DNA of 43,325 bases from Roseovarius autotrophicus (GTDB lineage Bacteria; Pseudomonadota; Alphaproteobacteria; Rhodobacterales; Rhodobacteraceae). The notes beneath the pieces were generated by a model that was given only the letters and a program-made list of their open reading frames with translations, was not told where the DNA came from and made no database searches. Below, piece by piece: positions 24,017-32,311 of the stretch; the first letter of the stretch is position 1; each line of letters opens with the position of its first letter. Location of the stretch: assembly GCF_018069895.1 (NCBI RefSeq), contig NZ_JAGQDH010000020.1, positions 1 through 43,325 on the forward strand. The letters are read 5' to 3'. A program made the translations under genes and the position numbers.

Positions 24017-24486
24017 CAGAAAGGGATCTCCGCCTCGGCGGCGATCTCCGCCATCTCGGCGCGGAACGCCTCGACGGTCAGGACGATCAGCCGGTGCATG
24101 TCGTTCTGGGTCAGCTGGCCCAGCGGCCGGTCCCAGCCGATGCGCTCCATCTCGGGCGCAAGCGCGCGCATCACGGCGGGCAGCGCCATGGTTTCCTCTT
24201 CGGTGAAATCGACCATTCTCAGTCCTCTTTTCGCTTTGCGGGTGAAGGCCGTCTGGCAGCCCATGGAGCAGAACCAGCGGCGGGTGCGGGTTGGGCGCGG
24301 TCGGTGCGGATCGAACCAGCCAAAGCCGCGCGCACGGGATGTGCAGACGGCGCAGAGGTGAGCCGGGCCAGAAAACGGTCCGGGGGACCGTTTTCCCGGC
24401 GAACGCCGCGGATGCCAGAGGCGATCACGGCCCGGTCGATCCGCAGCCGCTGCGGACGGGGGTGGGACTTGCGCGACATGGCTCAC
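24016..24486 (-). CDS. DUF6511-like zinc-binding phage protein
   Basis: 156 residues read from GTG 24486. The confident part starts near residue 44: LCAVCTSRARGFGWFDPHRP with a CxxC, then RWFCSMGCQTAF with CxxxC, a four-Cys zinc site typical of DUF6511. The C-terminal half is helical and ends IAAEAEIPF. An ATG at 24479 in another frame gives a plausible start MSRKSHPRPQRLRIDRAV, so the true N-terminus is unclear or a frameshift is present. The stop overlaps the nuclease start. Confidence 0.65.
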   Translation of the reverse strand: MSHVAQVPPPSAAAADRPGRDRLWHPRRSPGKRSPGPFSGPAHLCAVCTSRARGFGWFDPHRPRPTRTRRWFCSMGCQTAFTRKAKRGLRMVDFTEEETMALPAVMRALAPEMERIGWDRPLGQLTQNDMHRLIVLTVEAFRAEMAEIAAEAEIPF

Positions 24487-24986
24487 GCGGCCCTCCGCCG
24501 CCTCGATCGGTTGGCGCGCGCGACATTCTCAGAGAGCGGGATCCAACGACAATTGTCTGGCGAATAGCCACTTTGCGGATTAATCCGGTCTATGCTGAGA
24601 TCATCGGCATAGCCGTGTGCCCAAGCCCAGTCGTAGAATTGGACTGGCCTATCCCGCCACTGGCGACAAACATGAATGCCCCGCGCGCCGTAGCGCGGAA
24701 AATCCTTGCTGCCGGGATTGTGGCATCGTGCCAGCATGCCACGGCGTATGTTCTCGAGCCGGTGTCCGGTCATCCCATGGGTTAGCCGGGCCGCGGAAAT
24801 AAAGGCCCGGGTCGCGCAACCGCAACTCTTGACGGTCCCTCTGCGCAAACGACTGCCATCCTTGATGGTCAGCTGTCCGCATCTGCAGCGGCACACCCAC
24901 TTCGGTCTCGGTGAAGCGCCGAAGCGCTCCACCACTGTCAAAAGGCCAAACTTCCGGCCTGTCATGTTGATCGCAGGCATCGGCAT
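24483..24986 (-). CDS. HNH/AP2-type phage endonuclease-like protein
   Basis: 167 residues, from ATG 24986. N-terminal zinc-type region: WVCRCRCGQLTIKDGSRLRR and VKSCGCATRA (CxC...CxC). The C-terminal part has RYGARGIHVCRQWRDRP and LSIDRINPQSGYSPDNCRWI, the HNH-like pattern of homing endonucleases from phages. It is likely a free-standing homing-type nuclease gene that inserted between the recombination genes. The final basic tail (NRSRRRRAA) is DNA-binding in character. Confidence 0.75.
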   Translation of the reverse strand: MPMPAINMTGRKFGLLTVVERFGASPRPKWVCRCRCGQLTIKDGSRLRRGTVKSCGCATRAFISAARLTHGMTGHRLENIRRGMLARCHNPGSKDFPRYGARGIHVCRQWRDRPVQFYDWAWAHGYADDLSIDRINPQSGYSPDNCRWIPLSENVARANRSRRRRAA

Positions 24987-24988
24987 GA

Positions 24989-25597
24989 TCAGTCCGCCCA
25001 CGAAGGACGCCCATGCGGGGCCGGCGCTTGCGCTCCGTTCGCGGTTTGGTGCGCAGCCGAGGCAAAGTTCGGTGCTTGCGCTGGCGTCGGCGGGATCGGT
25101 GCCGCGCCCATGACCTGCGCGTAATCGCGATGATCGGGCGTGACCGCGCTGCGGATCTCGTTCTTGTCGTCGCCGTTGGTGTCGGTGCCGATGTCGATGC
25201 GGGCGATGAACTCGATTCCGTCGAGATCGGCAAAGCCGTTGATCCGCCGCGCCGCCTGCGCCTCGGCCGACATGTCCTTGTCGGAAATCCCGCGGGCCGA
25301 GTTCAGCATGCCGCGCACAAGGCTGCGGCCCATGTTCGCCCAGTCCGGCCCCTTCGGGCTGTAGAGACCGATCAGGGTGAAGATCTTGCGCCGGGCATAC
25401 TGGCCCTCGGTGACCGTGAACTCGCCGTTGAGGTAGACAGCCCCGGTCGAGCCGCGCGTGGCGTAGCCGCCGGTCCAGCCTTGCGACGGATCGTCGAAAC
25501 CGCCCGGGCGGATGGTCAGGCGCACCTTGGCCAGCGTGCCCTTGGGGATCAGGTTGGTGTTGCTCTGCGCGTCGTTGAAATCGTTCCAGGAACCCAT
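24989..25597 (-). CDS. Phage protein, putative ssDNA-binding partner of Sak4-like ATPase
   Basis: 202 residues, starting MGSWNDFNDAQSNTNLIP. Beta-rich N-terminal domain (GTLAKVRLTIRPGGFDDPSQ, GAVYLNGEFTVTEGQYARRK) and a Pro/Ala-rich acidic tail ending in PSWAD, reminiscent of SSB-like proteins whose tail binds partners. It lies 20 bases after the Sak4-like gene. An ssDNA-binding role (DUF669-like) is inferred from context; no defining motif is visible. Confidence 0.5.
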   Translation of the reverse strand: MGSWNDFNDAQSNTNLIPKGTLAKVRLTIRPGGFDDPSQGWTGGYATRGSTGAVYLNGEFTVTEGQYARRKIFTLIGLYSPKGPDWANMGRSLVRGMLNSARGISDKDMSAEAQAARRINGFADLDGIEFIARIDIGTDTNGDDKNEIRSAVTPDHRDYAQVMGAAPIPPTPAQAPNFASAAHQTANGAQAPAPHGRPSWAD

Positions 25598-25616
25598 GGG
25601 GAACCTCCTTTTCTGA

Positions 25617-26495
25617 TCAGGATTGCGGTTGGGATTGGGCGTCAGTCGCCGGATCGGCGGGTGGCGGGGTGTAGGTCAGGCGCTTGGGCGCTGGCGCGAC
25701 AGGGGCGCGGATCTTCGTCATCAGGCGGCCGAGGTGGGGCTCCTCGACCTGATCCAGACGGCCGGAGCGGTCCTTGGCCGGAAAGCCCCAGGGGTTGATC
25801 GTATGGCAGACGAAGGCGCGATAGGGATCGCCATCGGCCTTAAGCTCGGCCATGGTGATCACCTCGTCGACGATCCCCGGCAGCTCCAACCCGGTCTTCG
25901 AGCCGTCGATCTGGGGCTGGAAAACCTTGCGATTGAAGTCGTCGAGCTTCTCGTCGAGGATCCCGACGAACCAGACGTTCTTCGCCCGCGTGTGCTGGAG
26001 ATGCGTGAGCCAGCCGATCATCTCGCGGCCGTGCAGCCCGTAGGCCCCGCGCACATCCGGCTTGCCGGTCTTCTCCGACAGCGCCTCGGGCTGGCCCTTG
26101 CACCAGCCGAAGCACAGCCGCCCGGCTACGGTGATCGAGTCCACGAAGATCGTGTCGTAGCGGTCGAGTGCTGTCGGATCGCCGAAGCGGTCGGAGACCG
26201 CCTTGTAATGCGCCGGGCTGTAGGGCTGCTCGTCGCGCAGCGCCGGGTTCGGCCCGCCGATGAACACCGCGAAATCCCGGCATTCCGTCCAGGTTCGCGG
26301 CCGGATGCTGTCGCCCGCCCAGCCTTCGATGGCGAGATCGCCCGCCTCGAGGTCCATGAAAAGCGTCGTCGACGCGTTCAGGGTCCAGAGGAGCGAGGTT
26401 TTCCCGATTCCGGACTTGCCGAAGATGCAGCCCTTGATCCCGCGCGGCTCGGCCAGCCGCTGATCGGCGCTGATGATCGGAAGGCCGCCGGTCAT
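25617..26495 (-). CDS. Sak4-like RecA-fold ATPase
   Basis: 292 residues from ATG 26495 (overlapping the upstream stop). Walker A GKSGIGKTS at 26-34, Walker B in YDTIFVDSITVAGRL near 113-127, then QHTRAKNVWFVGILDEKLDD and a C-terminal disordered tail. Sak4-type phage proteins are single-strand annealing/recombination ATPases working with an SSB. It forms an operon with small proteins upstream and the putative ssDNA-binding protein downstream. Confidence 0.75.
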   Translation of the reverse strand: MTGGLPIISADQRLAEPRGIKGCIFGKSGIGKTSLLWTLNASTTLFMDLEAGDLAIEGWAGDSIRPRTWTECRDFAVFIGGPNPALRDEQPYSPAHYKAVSDRFGDPTALDRYDTIFVDSITVAGRLCFGWCKGQPEALSEKTGKPDVRGAYGLHGREMIGWLTHLQHTRAKNVWFVGILDEKLDDFNRKVFQPQIDGSKTGLELPGIVDEVITMAELKADGDPYRAFVCHTINPWGFPAKDRSGRLDQVEEPHLGRLMTKIRAPVAPAPKRLTYTPPPADPATDAQSQPQS

Positions 26496-26974
26496 GCCAG
26501 CACCTCCTGACGCGCCCGCGCTGCATCCGGGTCGTTGCTGGTCACGGCCGCGAAAAGCGCATCGAGACGATCCGCCTCGTCGAGGCATTCCTTGCCCTTG
26601 CGGCGCATGAAACGCCGCGCGTCATCGAGCAGCTCGGGCTCGGCGATGAGGTTCGGGATGGCGACGTATTCCGCGGCGGACTCAACAAAGTAAGACTTCG
26701 AGCGCAGATCCTTCACCAGTGGCGCGAAGGACTCGCACACGTCCGCGAAATCGGCCTGACCCACAGCATCGTCCTGCGTGCGCAGGATCCGCTTCACCTC
26801 GGTGATGATGCCGGTCCGCAGCATCCGCAGCGCACCTTCCTGCCGCGCCTGGCTGCAGGTCAGCGGGAAGGCATCCTCCATCATGTCATCGGCGATTTTC
26901 GGGGCGTTGTTGCCAAGCTGCGAGGCACCCTCCCAGACACGTTCGGCAAATGCCGCCGATTGGCTATCGAGCAT
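26492..26974 (-). CDS. Hypothetical phage protein upstream of Sak4-like ATPase
   Basis: 160 residues from ATG 26974 with AAGGAG upstream; longer readings are within the upstream gene. It starts MLDSQSAAFAERVWEGAS and is almost entirely helical, with a basic segment (ARRFMRRKGKECLDEADR). No motif is recognised. It overlaps the upstream gene by 11 bases and the Sak4-like gene by ATGA, so it is a member of the recombination operon; a role as partner or regulator is possible but unsupported. Confidence 0.65.
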   Translation of the reverse strand: MLDSQSAAFAERVWEGASQLGNNAPKIADDMMEDAFPLTCSQARQEGALRMLRTGIITEVKRILRTQDDAVGQADFADVCESFAPLVKDLRSKSYFVESAAEYVAIPNLIAEPELLDDARRFMRRKGKECLDEADRLDALFAAVTSNDPDAARARQEVLA

Positions 26975-27737
26975 CGAACCACTCCTTGATTGTCGTGAAA
27001 GCTGCAGACCCCTCGGCGATGGCCGTGGCATCGAGATCGTGAAACGGGGTGTTCCTGGCCTCACGCATGCCCTTGCGGGCAAGGGCGAGGTTTTCGTCCG
27101 AGGCCCATTCGGCAAAGGCGCGGAAGATCCCTGTCACATGCCGCCAGGCCGCCTGCTCGGGTGTGGGCGGAACGTAGAGAGGGTTGCGGCGGCTGGCGGA
27201 CCGCTGCGGGCGGAGGCCGCGCATGGCGGCGTCCACCACCATCTTGCGCAGCGCCGCACGGGTCGGTTCCTCGCCGCGCTCCAGACGATCGTCGAGGGCG
27301 CGGCGAACGACGCCCGGGTCGGCGGCTTCGGCGTCGCGGATCTGGCGGGCCTCGTGGATCTGGTCGCGGCGCAGACCAAGATCGGCGGTGGAGGCAGTGT
27401 TGTGGTCTTCAACACTGCTCCTGTCGCCACCGTTGCGCTTCACCTCGCCACGCGCCTGCGCCGCATCGTATTCATCAGCCAGCCGCCGCTTGGCACGCGC
27501 CTCGATCTCGAGCGCATGGGCCTGCGCGCGGTGGGCCGCCGCGACGAGATCGTCATGGGCGCTCTTGGCGCGCTGCAGCCGCGCCGCGCGTTTCGCCACA
27601 TCGTAGGCCAGCCCGGCGACCTCGCGCGCCTCGAGCACCTCAGCGGCGGTCTTCGCGCCCGAGAGCATGCTGGCCGCGCGGTCGATCAGGCTGGGCAGAT
27701 CCTGAGATTGGGTCGATATCGGGGCGAGCGCCGTCAT
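26964..27737 (-). CDS. Hypothetical coiled-coil phage protein
   Basis: 257 residues from ATG 27737, starting MTALAPISTQSQDLPSLI. Residues about 20-110 form a long Ala/Arg/Glu-rich coiled coil (EVLEAREVAGLAYDVAKRAA). A middle part (GEVKRNGGDRSSVEDHNTAS, then TADLGLRRDQIHEARQIRDA) resembles segments seen in ParB-like phage regulators, and the C-terminus is aromatic-rich (AWRHVTGIFRAFAEWASDEN). I do not recognise a defined family. It overlaps its neighbours on both sides. Confidence 0.65.
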   Translation of the reverse strand: MTALAPISTQSQDLPSLIDRAASMLSGAKTAAEVLEAREVAGLAYDVAKRAARLQRAKSAHDDLVAAAHRAQAHALEIEARAKRRLADEYDAAQARGEVKRNGGDRSSVEDHNTASTADLGLRRDQIHEARQIRDAEAADPGVVRRALDDRLERGEEPTRAALRKMVVDAAMRGLRPQRSASRRNPLYVPPTPEQAAWRHVTGIFRAFAEWASDENLALARKGMREARNTPFHDLDATAIAEGSAAFTTIKEWFDAR

Positions 27738-28267
27738 TGATCGCCCCCCTGCGGGACGATCTCGATCTTCAGCGTGCCGGGCCGGACGGTGCGCGCGGGC
27801 TCGAAACCGGCACGGATCGCATCGGGCCAAGCGGCGTATTTGCGCTCGGGCACCTTGAAGGCGATGTCGACATACTGGGCGGGGTCGTCCCCGGCGGCGC
27901 GGATGCGCTCGACCATGGCGGCGAGGCGATCCTGATCCCAATCGACCCGTTTCGGCAGATCGGCGACCACGGTGAAATCCCCGTCGTCGAAGCGGATCGT
28001 GCCGGTGTCCTTGCCCGCCGCCTGCCGTTCCTCGGCGGCGCGGGTGGCGTAGCGGACCGTCAGCGCGCCATCGAGGCGGGCCTTCGCGGCCTTGTCGCGC
28101 TTGATGCGCTCGTCGACATCGCGCTGCAGGATGGCCAGCAACTCGACGGGCAGCTGGGCGATGTCCTGCAGGCCGAGGCCCGGCAGGTCGTCGACGGTGG
28201 GGGTGTTCGCGGGGAACGGCATGTAAGGGTCTCCATGATCGGCAAAAAGGGTTTGGAAGGCGGTCAT
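27734..28267 (-). CDS. Hypothetical phage protein
   Basis: 177 residues from ATG 28267 (GTG one codon earlier also possible). It begins MTAFQTLFADHGDPYMPF, has a helical region with RDVDERIKRDKAAKARLDG, and ends with a strand-rich part (RTVRPGTLKIEIVPQGG). The segment DKAAKARLDGALTVRYATRA may bind nucleic acid. It is coupled on both sides by overlapping start/stop codons. Function unknown. Confidence 0.6.
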   Translation of the reverse strand: MTAFQTLFADHGDPYMPFPANTPTVDDLPGLGLQDIAQLPVELLAILQRDVDERIKRDKAAKARLDGALTVRYATRAAEERQAAGKDTGTIRFDDGDFTVVADLPKRVDWDQDRLAAMVERIRAAGDDPAQYVDIAFKVPERKYAAWPDAIRAGFEPARTVRPGTLKIEIVPQGGDQ

Positions 28268-28620
28268 CACGCGGCCTCCTGCTCAGCCAGCAGGAGCGCG
28301 GACAGCGAGACGGCCGCGGCCTTCGGTTTGGGGCGGGCGACGGCGATGTAGGCGAACTGATCGGGGCCCGTGCGCTCCTGCACCAGGTGCACGAGGCCCT
28401 GTTCGGCGGCCCAGAAGGCGCGCGACCCGAGCCGTGCCAGTTCCGCGCGCTGCTGATCCGGGAGCCGGGCGAACATCGGGAAGATGTCGAGAACCAGAAA
28501 ACCGCGATGGTATTCGAGCCGGTCGCCCGGCAAGGCCTGCGCCACCCAGGCGCAGAACTCGATCTCGGTGAGCGGTTGGCGGGCGCGGACAGTGATGAAG
28601 GGGGTGGTGCCCATGAACAT
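28267..28620 (-). CDS. Hypothetical phage protein
   Basis: 117 residues from ATG 28620 with AGGAGGAGATC upstream, an unusually strong ribosome binding site. It reads MFMGTTPFITVRARQPLT, then a small alpha/beta body (LEYHRGFLVLDIFPMFARLP). No motif is recognised. The strong site suggests high expression relative to neighbours. It lies 22 bases after the sigma-like gene stop. Confidence 0.6.
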   Translation of the reverse strand: MFMGTTPFITVRARQPLTEIEFCAWVAQALPGDRLEYHRGFLVLDIFPMFARLPDQQRAELARLGSRAFWAAEQGLVHLVQERTGPDQFAYIAVARPKPKAAAVSLSALLLAEQEAA

Positions 28621-28642
28621 GATCTCCTCCTTTCGCCTCTAC

Positions 28643-29236
28643 TCAGGCCGCCGCGAGATCGTCCCAGGCGGGACCGAGACCGTGGGCGGTGAGCACGTGA
28701 CGGAGATCGGCGAGGCGGCGGTAGAGCGCGGACCGGCTCCCGAAGCCCTCGGCCGCGAGCGCGGTGACGGGGCGATGGGCCAGCGCCGCGCAGAACCGGC
28801 GATCCTCGGCCGGAAGCCGCGCGAGAGCTGCCTGCAGGGTGTGGTGCAGTTCGGTGACGGCCGCGGCGCAGCAGGTCTGGCCGTGCCAGGCGGCAAGCCC
28901 GTCGTCCTCGGTCAGCGTGTCGCCGACCGGCTCGCGGGTTCCGGCCAGCGGCACCGCGAGCGACAGGATCGATCCACCCTGCGCACGGCGCTGGCGGTGA
29001 TGGCGCATCGCGATCCGCGAGGACTGGTTGCGCAGGACGATGTTGGCGAAGGCGCCGATGCTGCCACGCCGCGCGTCGAAGCCAGGCAGGCGGCAGATCA
29101 GATCAACCAGAAGGTCCTGGCGGAGATCGTCATGATCGGCGGCAGGCAAGACCAGCTTGCGGCGCAGACGGCGTGCAGCGGCATCTGCTTCGTCGATCAG
29201 CGTGGTAAGGTCGGCGGGGGTAATCGGGGGGTACAT
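28643..29236 (-). CDS. Sigma-70-like factor encoded by the prophage
   Basis: 197 residues from ATG 29236, starting MYPPITPADLTTLIDEAD. Residues about 20-75 resemble sigma region 2: DHDDLRQDLLVDLICRLPGF, then DARRGSIGAFANIVLRNQ. A C-terminal helix-turn-helix-like part (ALARLPAEDRRFCAALAHRP and GFGSRSALYRRLADLRHVL) resembles region 4. Like ECF sigma factors it would redirect host RNA polymerase to phage promoters. Its closeness to a winged-helix regulator suggests a control locus. It may alternatively be a sigma-like transcriptional activator. Confidence 0.7.
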   Translation of the reverse strand: MYPPITPADLTTLIDEADAAARRLRRKLVLPAADHDDLRQDLLVDLICRLPGFDARRGSIGAFANIVLRNQSSRIAMRHHRQRRAQGGSILSLAVPLAGTREPVGDTLTEDDGLAAWHGQTCCAAAVTELHHTLQAALARLPAEDRRFCAALAHRPVTALAAEGFGSRSALYRRLADLRHVLTAHGLGPAWDDLAAA

Positions 29237-29345
29237 GTCGTGGTGCCTCGGAACATCATTGCTGTTGTTCCAAGACTGCCGGACCCGCCGACGCTTTCGG
29301 TGTGATTGGCGTGTGCTTGTTGTGTGTGGATTGTGTGCGGAGGAC

Positions 29346-30287
29346 TCAGTCCTCGACGGCCACCTCTGCGGGAGCGATGCCGAGGCGATAGCCGTAGCCA
29401 CGCACGGTCACGATCAGGGCATCGGCGGTCGCCCGCGACAGGCCGCATCCGACCAGAGCCTTGCGCAGATCCCGCACGATCTCGTTCGCCGGACGCCCGG
29501 TCTGCGCATCGATGGTCTCCTTGCGCAGCACGGTGTCGCGCTGCCCGCCCTGTTCCGCGAAAAGTCGGAGCAGTGCGGACATCTGCGGCGTGAGATCAAG
29601 GCGGCGTCCGTCGAACATTGCCGACTGGCGGCTCCGGCTCAGGACGAGGCGGGGCGCGGTCACGGCGATCGGCGAAAGTCGGTCAAACGCGATGTTCTCC
29701 GTGCCGTGATCGTCCACCTGGACGCAGTCGGCGAGCGAGCGGGCTTCGATACCGGCCGCACGCAAGTGCAGTTCGGTTGCCGGGTCGAGGTCGATGGTGA
29801 TGACGGTGATGGGAGCCGATCCGGCGGCCATCCTGGTCGCGAGGATGGTGGCAGGAGCCATCAGCACATGCGTGTCGCGGCAGAGAAAGACGCACATACC
29901 CGTCGGCAGCCGTCCCAGCAGCCAAAGCCCGTCCGAAACGACGGTGGCCGCCGCCAGCAATCCGCCGGATGCTGCTATGGCCGAGATCAGTTTGTCGGCG
30001 TCGATCCCGAACCGGCGGAGGTCGTCCGGCTCCAGCACCACGTCCGCCCCAACGTCACGCGGACAGCAGGCGAGTAGCTGATCTCCTACGGCGCGGATCG
30101 GGCGTGCATCGAGCCCGCAGTCGCAATGCAGGCAGACGGACCAACTGTCGGCCTTCCGCTGCTCGATCAGAACCCGCGCCCGAAGCAGACCTTCGATCTC
30201 CCGCTCGGGGAAGCGGCGCAGCGCTCGGCCGGAGACACTGGCCTCCGCCCCGCCGTTACTCAGCCGCTTCCACAACCAGATCAGCAT
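29346..30287 (-). CDS. Winged-helix transcriptional regulator (OmpR/PhoB-type C-terminus)
   Basis: 313 residues, starting MLIWLWKRLSNGGAEASV. The C-terminal 100 residues read as an OmpR/PhoB-type winged helix: RRLDLTPQMSALLRLFAEQG, TGRPANEIVRDLRKALVGCG and DALIVTVRGYGYRLG. The N-terminal part carries several Cys (VCLHCDCGLD, LLACCPRD), perhaps a metal site, and a middle domain without a recognisable receiver. It begins 32 bases inside the previous gene's end and is followed by about 110 noncoding bases before the sigma-like gene. Target promoters are unknown. Confidence 0.7.
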   Translation of the reverse strand: MLIWLWKRLSNGGAEASVSGRALRRFPEREIEGLLRARVLIEQRKADSWSVCLHCDCGLDARPIRAVGDQLLACCPRDVGADVVLEPDDLRRFGIDADKLISAIAASGGLLAAATVVSDGLWLLGRLPTGMCVFLCRDTHVLMAPATILATRMAAGSAPITVITIDLDPATELHLRAAGIEARSLADCVQVDDHGTENIAFDRLSPIAVTAPRLVLSRSRQSAMFDGRRLDLTPQMSALLRLFAEQGGQRDTVLRKETIDAQTGRPANEIVRDLRKALVGCGLSRATADALIVTVRGYGYRLGIAPAEVAVED

Positions 30288-31491
30288 CGCGATCCTTCTC
30301 GAGTCCGTTGCGCGCGACCAGTGCGTGGATCGCCTTTTCGAACCGGGTGCGACGGAAGGCGAGCGTGCCGGGCGGCTTCAAACGCACGGTCACCTTGGCG
30401 GGCTGTTTCGCATCGCTCTTGAAAAACACCCGGAACGTGATTTCTCCCAGACGCCACCCGCGGCCGAACCGCACCTCGCTGGCCTTGAAATGCCGGAGCG
30501 CCGCGCCGGATGCGTCCTTCGATTCCCAACTGCGTACATAGCGCCACTCGCCATCCTCATCCTCGGCGAAGAAATCGGCCGCTGCCGCGACGATCCGCAC
30601 TTCGAGGATTCTCTCGTCGAACGCATGCTGGAACGCAAAATCTGGACCGAACGCTGTGATGGAATCGAGCGTGTAGAGATCGCGCGCGTCCTTGCCCGCG
30701 AAGAAACCGGGGCGCCCCAGAATATGCTCGGCAAAGATGCCCGCCACTTCAGCCTGCTGCGCCCTCGGAACGCCGCCGATGCGCAAGAGCCCTTCGTTCG
30801 ATGAATAGCGGAGCGCCGCATATTTCACCGCGCGCAGGGTGATGATCTGTTCGCGGTCGCCCGCCACGATGGGTGTGGTCGTCACCGGCGCGCCATGGCT
30901 GACGACGAGGTTGATTTCGCCATCCTCCTCGTAGGGGCCGAGACGGCAGTAATCGCCCTGCAAGTCCTGCGCGAACAGCTTCACGATGGCGGCCTTGAAT
31001 GCCGCCGACGCCTCCTCCGTCAGATCGGCTCCGACATCGCGCTGCGGCCCGCGAAACTCCGCCATCGCGGTCGGCGCCCGCAGCGCCTGGAAATCGGCCG
31101 CCGCCTCGAAGATCCGGTGATGATGCAGATAGGCGTGCAGCGCCACATGCTTGGGCTCGTGTTTTGCCGGTGCCGAGTCGGCCTCTTGGTCGTCTGGCTC
31201 GGAATAGAGGACAACGCGTTGGCGCCTGGCCTCGTTCAGAATGAGCTGCATTCCTTCGCCGGTTCCAAGCTCGGCGACCCGATGCAGATCGGCGATCAGC
31301 CCCTCGGACCAGTCGGTGATCGGGGTCGCGAAATAGTCGGTCATCCGTTTGCGGACTTCGGCGTCGTCCCCCTCGAACGCGACGGGGAGGCCTTCGTCCT
31401 TGAAATGGCGCGCGAAGAGGTCGTGCATGAGCACAACGTCAATGCTGTTGAGAAACTTCGGATTTACAAATTTCTTGATGTCGGAACCCAT
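30256..31491 (-). CDS. Hypothetical protein, 411 residues
   Basis: Starts MGSDIKKFVNPKFLNSID, with AAGGAAGGGG upstream of ATG 31491. It is a soluble acidic protein without signal peptide or membrane segment; the C-terminal part (EITFRVFFKSDAKQPAKVTV) is strand-rich and basic. I do not recognise a family. It is the first gene of the leftward early transcript facing the recombinase cassette across the divergent region 31492-31655, so it is expressed early and could be a regulator or exclusion protein. That role is a guess. Confidence 0.65.
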   Translation of the reverse strand: MGSDIKKFVNPKFLNSIDVVLMHDLFARHFKDEGLPVAFEGDDAEVRKRMTDYFATPITDWSEGLIADLHRVAELGTGEGMQLILNEARRQRVVLYSEPDDQEADSAPAKHEPKHVALHAYLHHHRIFEAAADFQALRAPTAMAEFRGPQRDVGADLTEEASAAFKAAIVKLFAQDLQGDYCRLGPYEEDGEINLVVSHGAPVTTTPIVAGDREQIITLRAVKYAALRYSSNEGLLRIGGVPRAQQAEVAGIFAEHILGRPGFFAGKDARDLYTLDSITAFGPDFAFQHAFDERILEVRIVAAAADFFAEDEDGEWRYVRSWESKDASGAALRHFKASEVRFGRGWRLGEITFRVFFKSDAKQPAKVTVRLKPPGTLAFRRTRFEKAIHALVARNGLEKDRDADLVVEAAE

Positions 31492-31513
31492 GGAACCCCT
31501 TCCTTTCAGACCT

Positions 31514-31549
31514 GGTTGTTCACTCTATGTTCTATCATTCCGAACAACC
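31514..31549. promoter_or_regulatory. Inverted repeat GGTTGTTC...GAACAACC in divergent region
   Basis: Perfect 8-base arms at 31514-31521 and 31542-31549 with a 20-base spacer, 23 bases before the ATG of the 411-residue gene and about 107 bases before the rightward cassette. It is well placed as an operator that represses or orders the two directions. The binding protein is unknown. Confidence 0.4.
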
Positions 31550-31655
31550 CTGAGTCGAGTCCGGATGGGCGCGATCCGTGCACTGACAGCGGCCATGGGA
31601 CGGTTCGCGATCGCGATGAGTAGAGGCCAGAGGAGACGACCACTCCGAGGCCCGC

Positions 31656-31859
31656 ATGAAACGCCCGAACCCACTCGCCCCTTCGGCGATGACGCCCGCA
31701 GAGCGCCGTGCCGAATTATGCGGTCTGTTGGCGCTCGGGCTGGCTCGGCTACGGATGCGGGATGGGGGCGAAGTATCTGACGATACTGGAGAACGTTGCC
31801 TACACTATCCGCCCGACCAATGCCGTCATGCAACTCCAACTCACCGGAGAAATGCATGA
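31656..31859 (+). CDS. Small protein of serine-recombinase cassette
   Basis: 67 residues, starting MKRPNPLAPSAMTPAERR. A short helix-rich protein (AELCGLLALGLARLRMRD) of a kind I recall in front of DUF2924 and recombinase genes in alphaproteobacteria. Its stop overlaps the DUF2924 start (ATGA). Function unknown; it may modulate recombinase expression or directionality. Confidence 0.65.
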   Translation: MKRPNPLAPSAMTPAERRAELCGLLALGLARLRMRDGGEVSDDTGERCLHYPPDQCRHATPTHRRNA

Positions 31860-32311
31860 ACAAGCCCGATCCCATCCCCGCGCGCCTGGCCGCGCTCAAG
31901 ACCACGTCGACGCCCGACCTGAAGATACATTGGCGCGACCTGTTCGATAGCGAGCCGCCGCCGTTCAATCGCCGGTACCTGGAAAGCCGCCTGGCCTACC
32001 GCATCCAGGAACTTGCCTATGGCGGGCTCAAACCCGAGACGATCCGGCGCCTCGAACGGCTCGGCGAGGAACTGGACGGCGGCGACAGGAAGAAGCGTGG
32101 CATGCGCGCCGACCGTGACCGCCCGATCACCGGCACGCGGCTGCTGCGCGAATGGCAGGGTGTCGAGCAGGTCGTCACCGTCACCACCGACGGCTTCGAG
32201 TGGCAAGGTCGGCCGTACAAGTCGCTGTCCGCCATCGCCCGCGCGATCACCGGCACGCGCTGGAACGGCTGGGTATTCTTCGGGCTCAAGAACCACAGGG
32301 GGCGGACATGA
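31856..32311 (+). CDS. DUF2924 family protein
   Basis: 151 residues, starting MNKPDPIPARLAALKTTS. Family features: RWDLFDSEPPPFNR-like segment (here HWRDLFDSEPPPFNRRYLES), a helical YRIQELAYGGLKPETIRRLE and the C-terminal TGTRWNGWVFFGLKNHR. DUF2924 proteins are regularly found beside large serine recombinases in alphaproteobacterial phages; their role may be as accessory or directionality factors, which is unproven. Coupled by ATGA on both sides. Confidence 0.85.
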   Translation: MNKPDPIPARLAALKTTSTPDLKIHWRDLFDSEPPPFNRRYLESRLAYRIQELAYGGLKPETIRRLERLGEELDGGDRKKRGMRADRDRPITGTRLLREWQGVEQVVTVTTDGFEWQGRPYKSLSAIARAITGTRWNGWVFFGLKNHRGRT

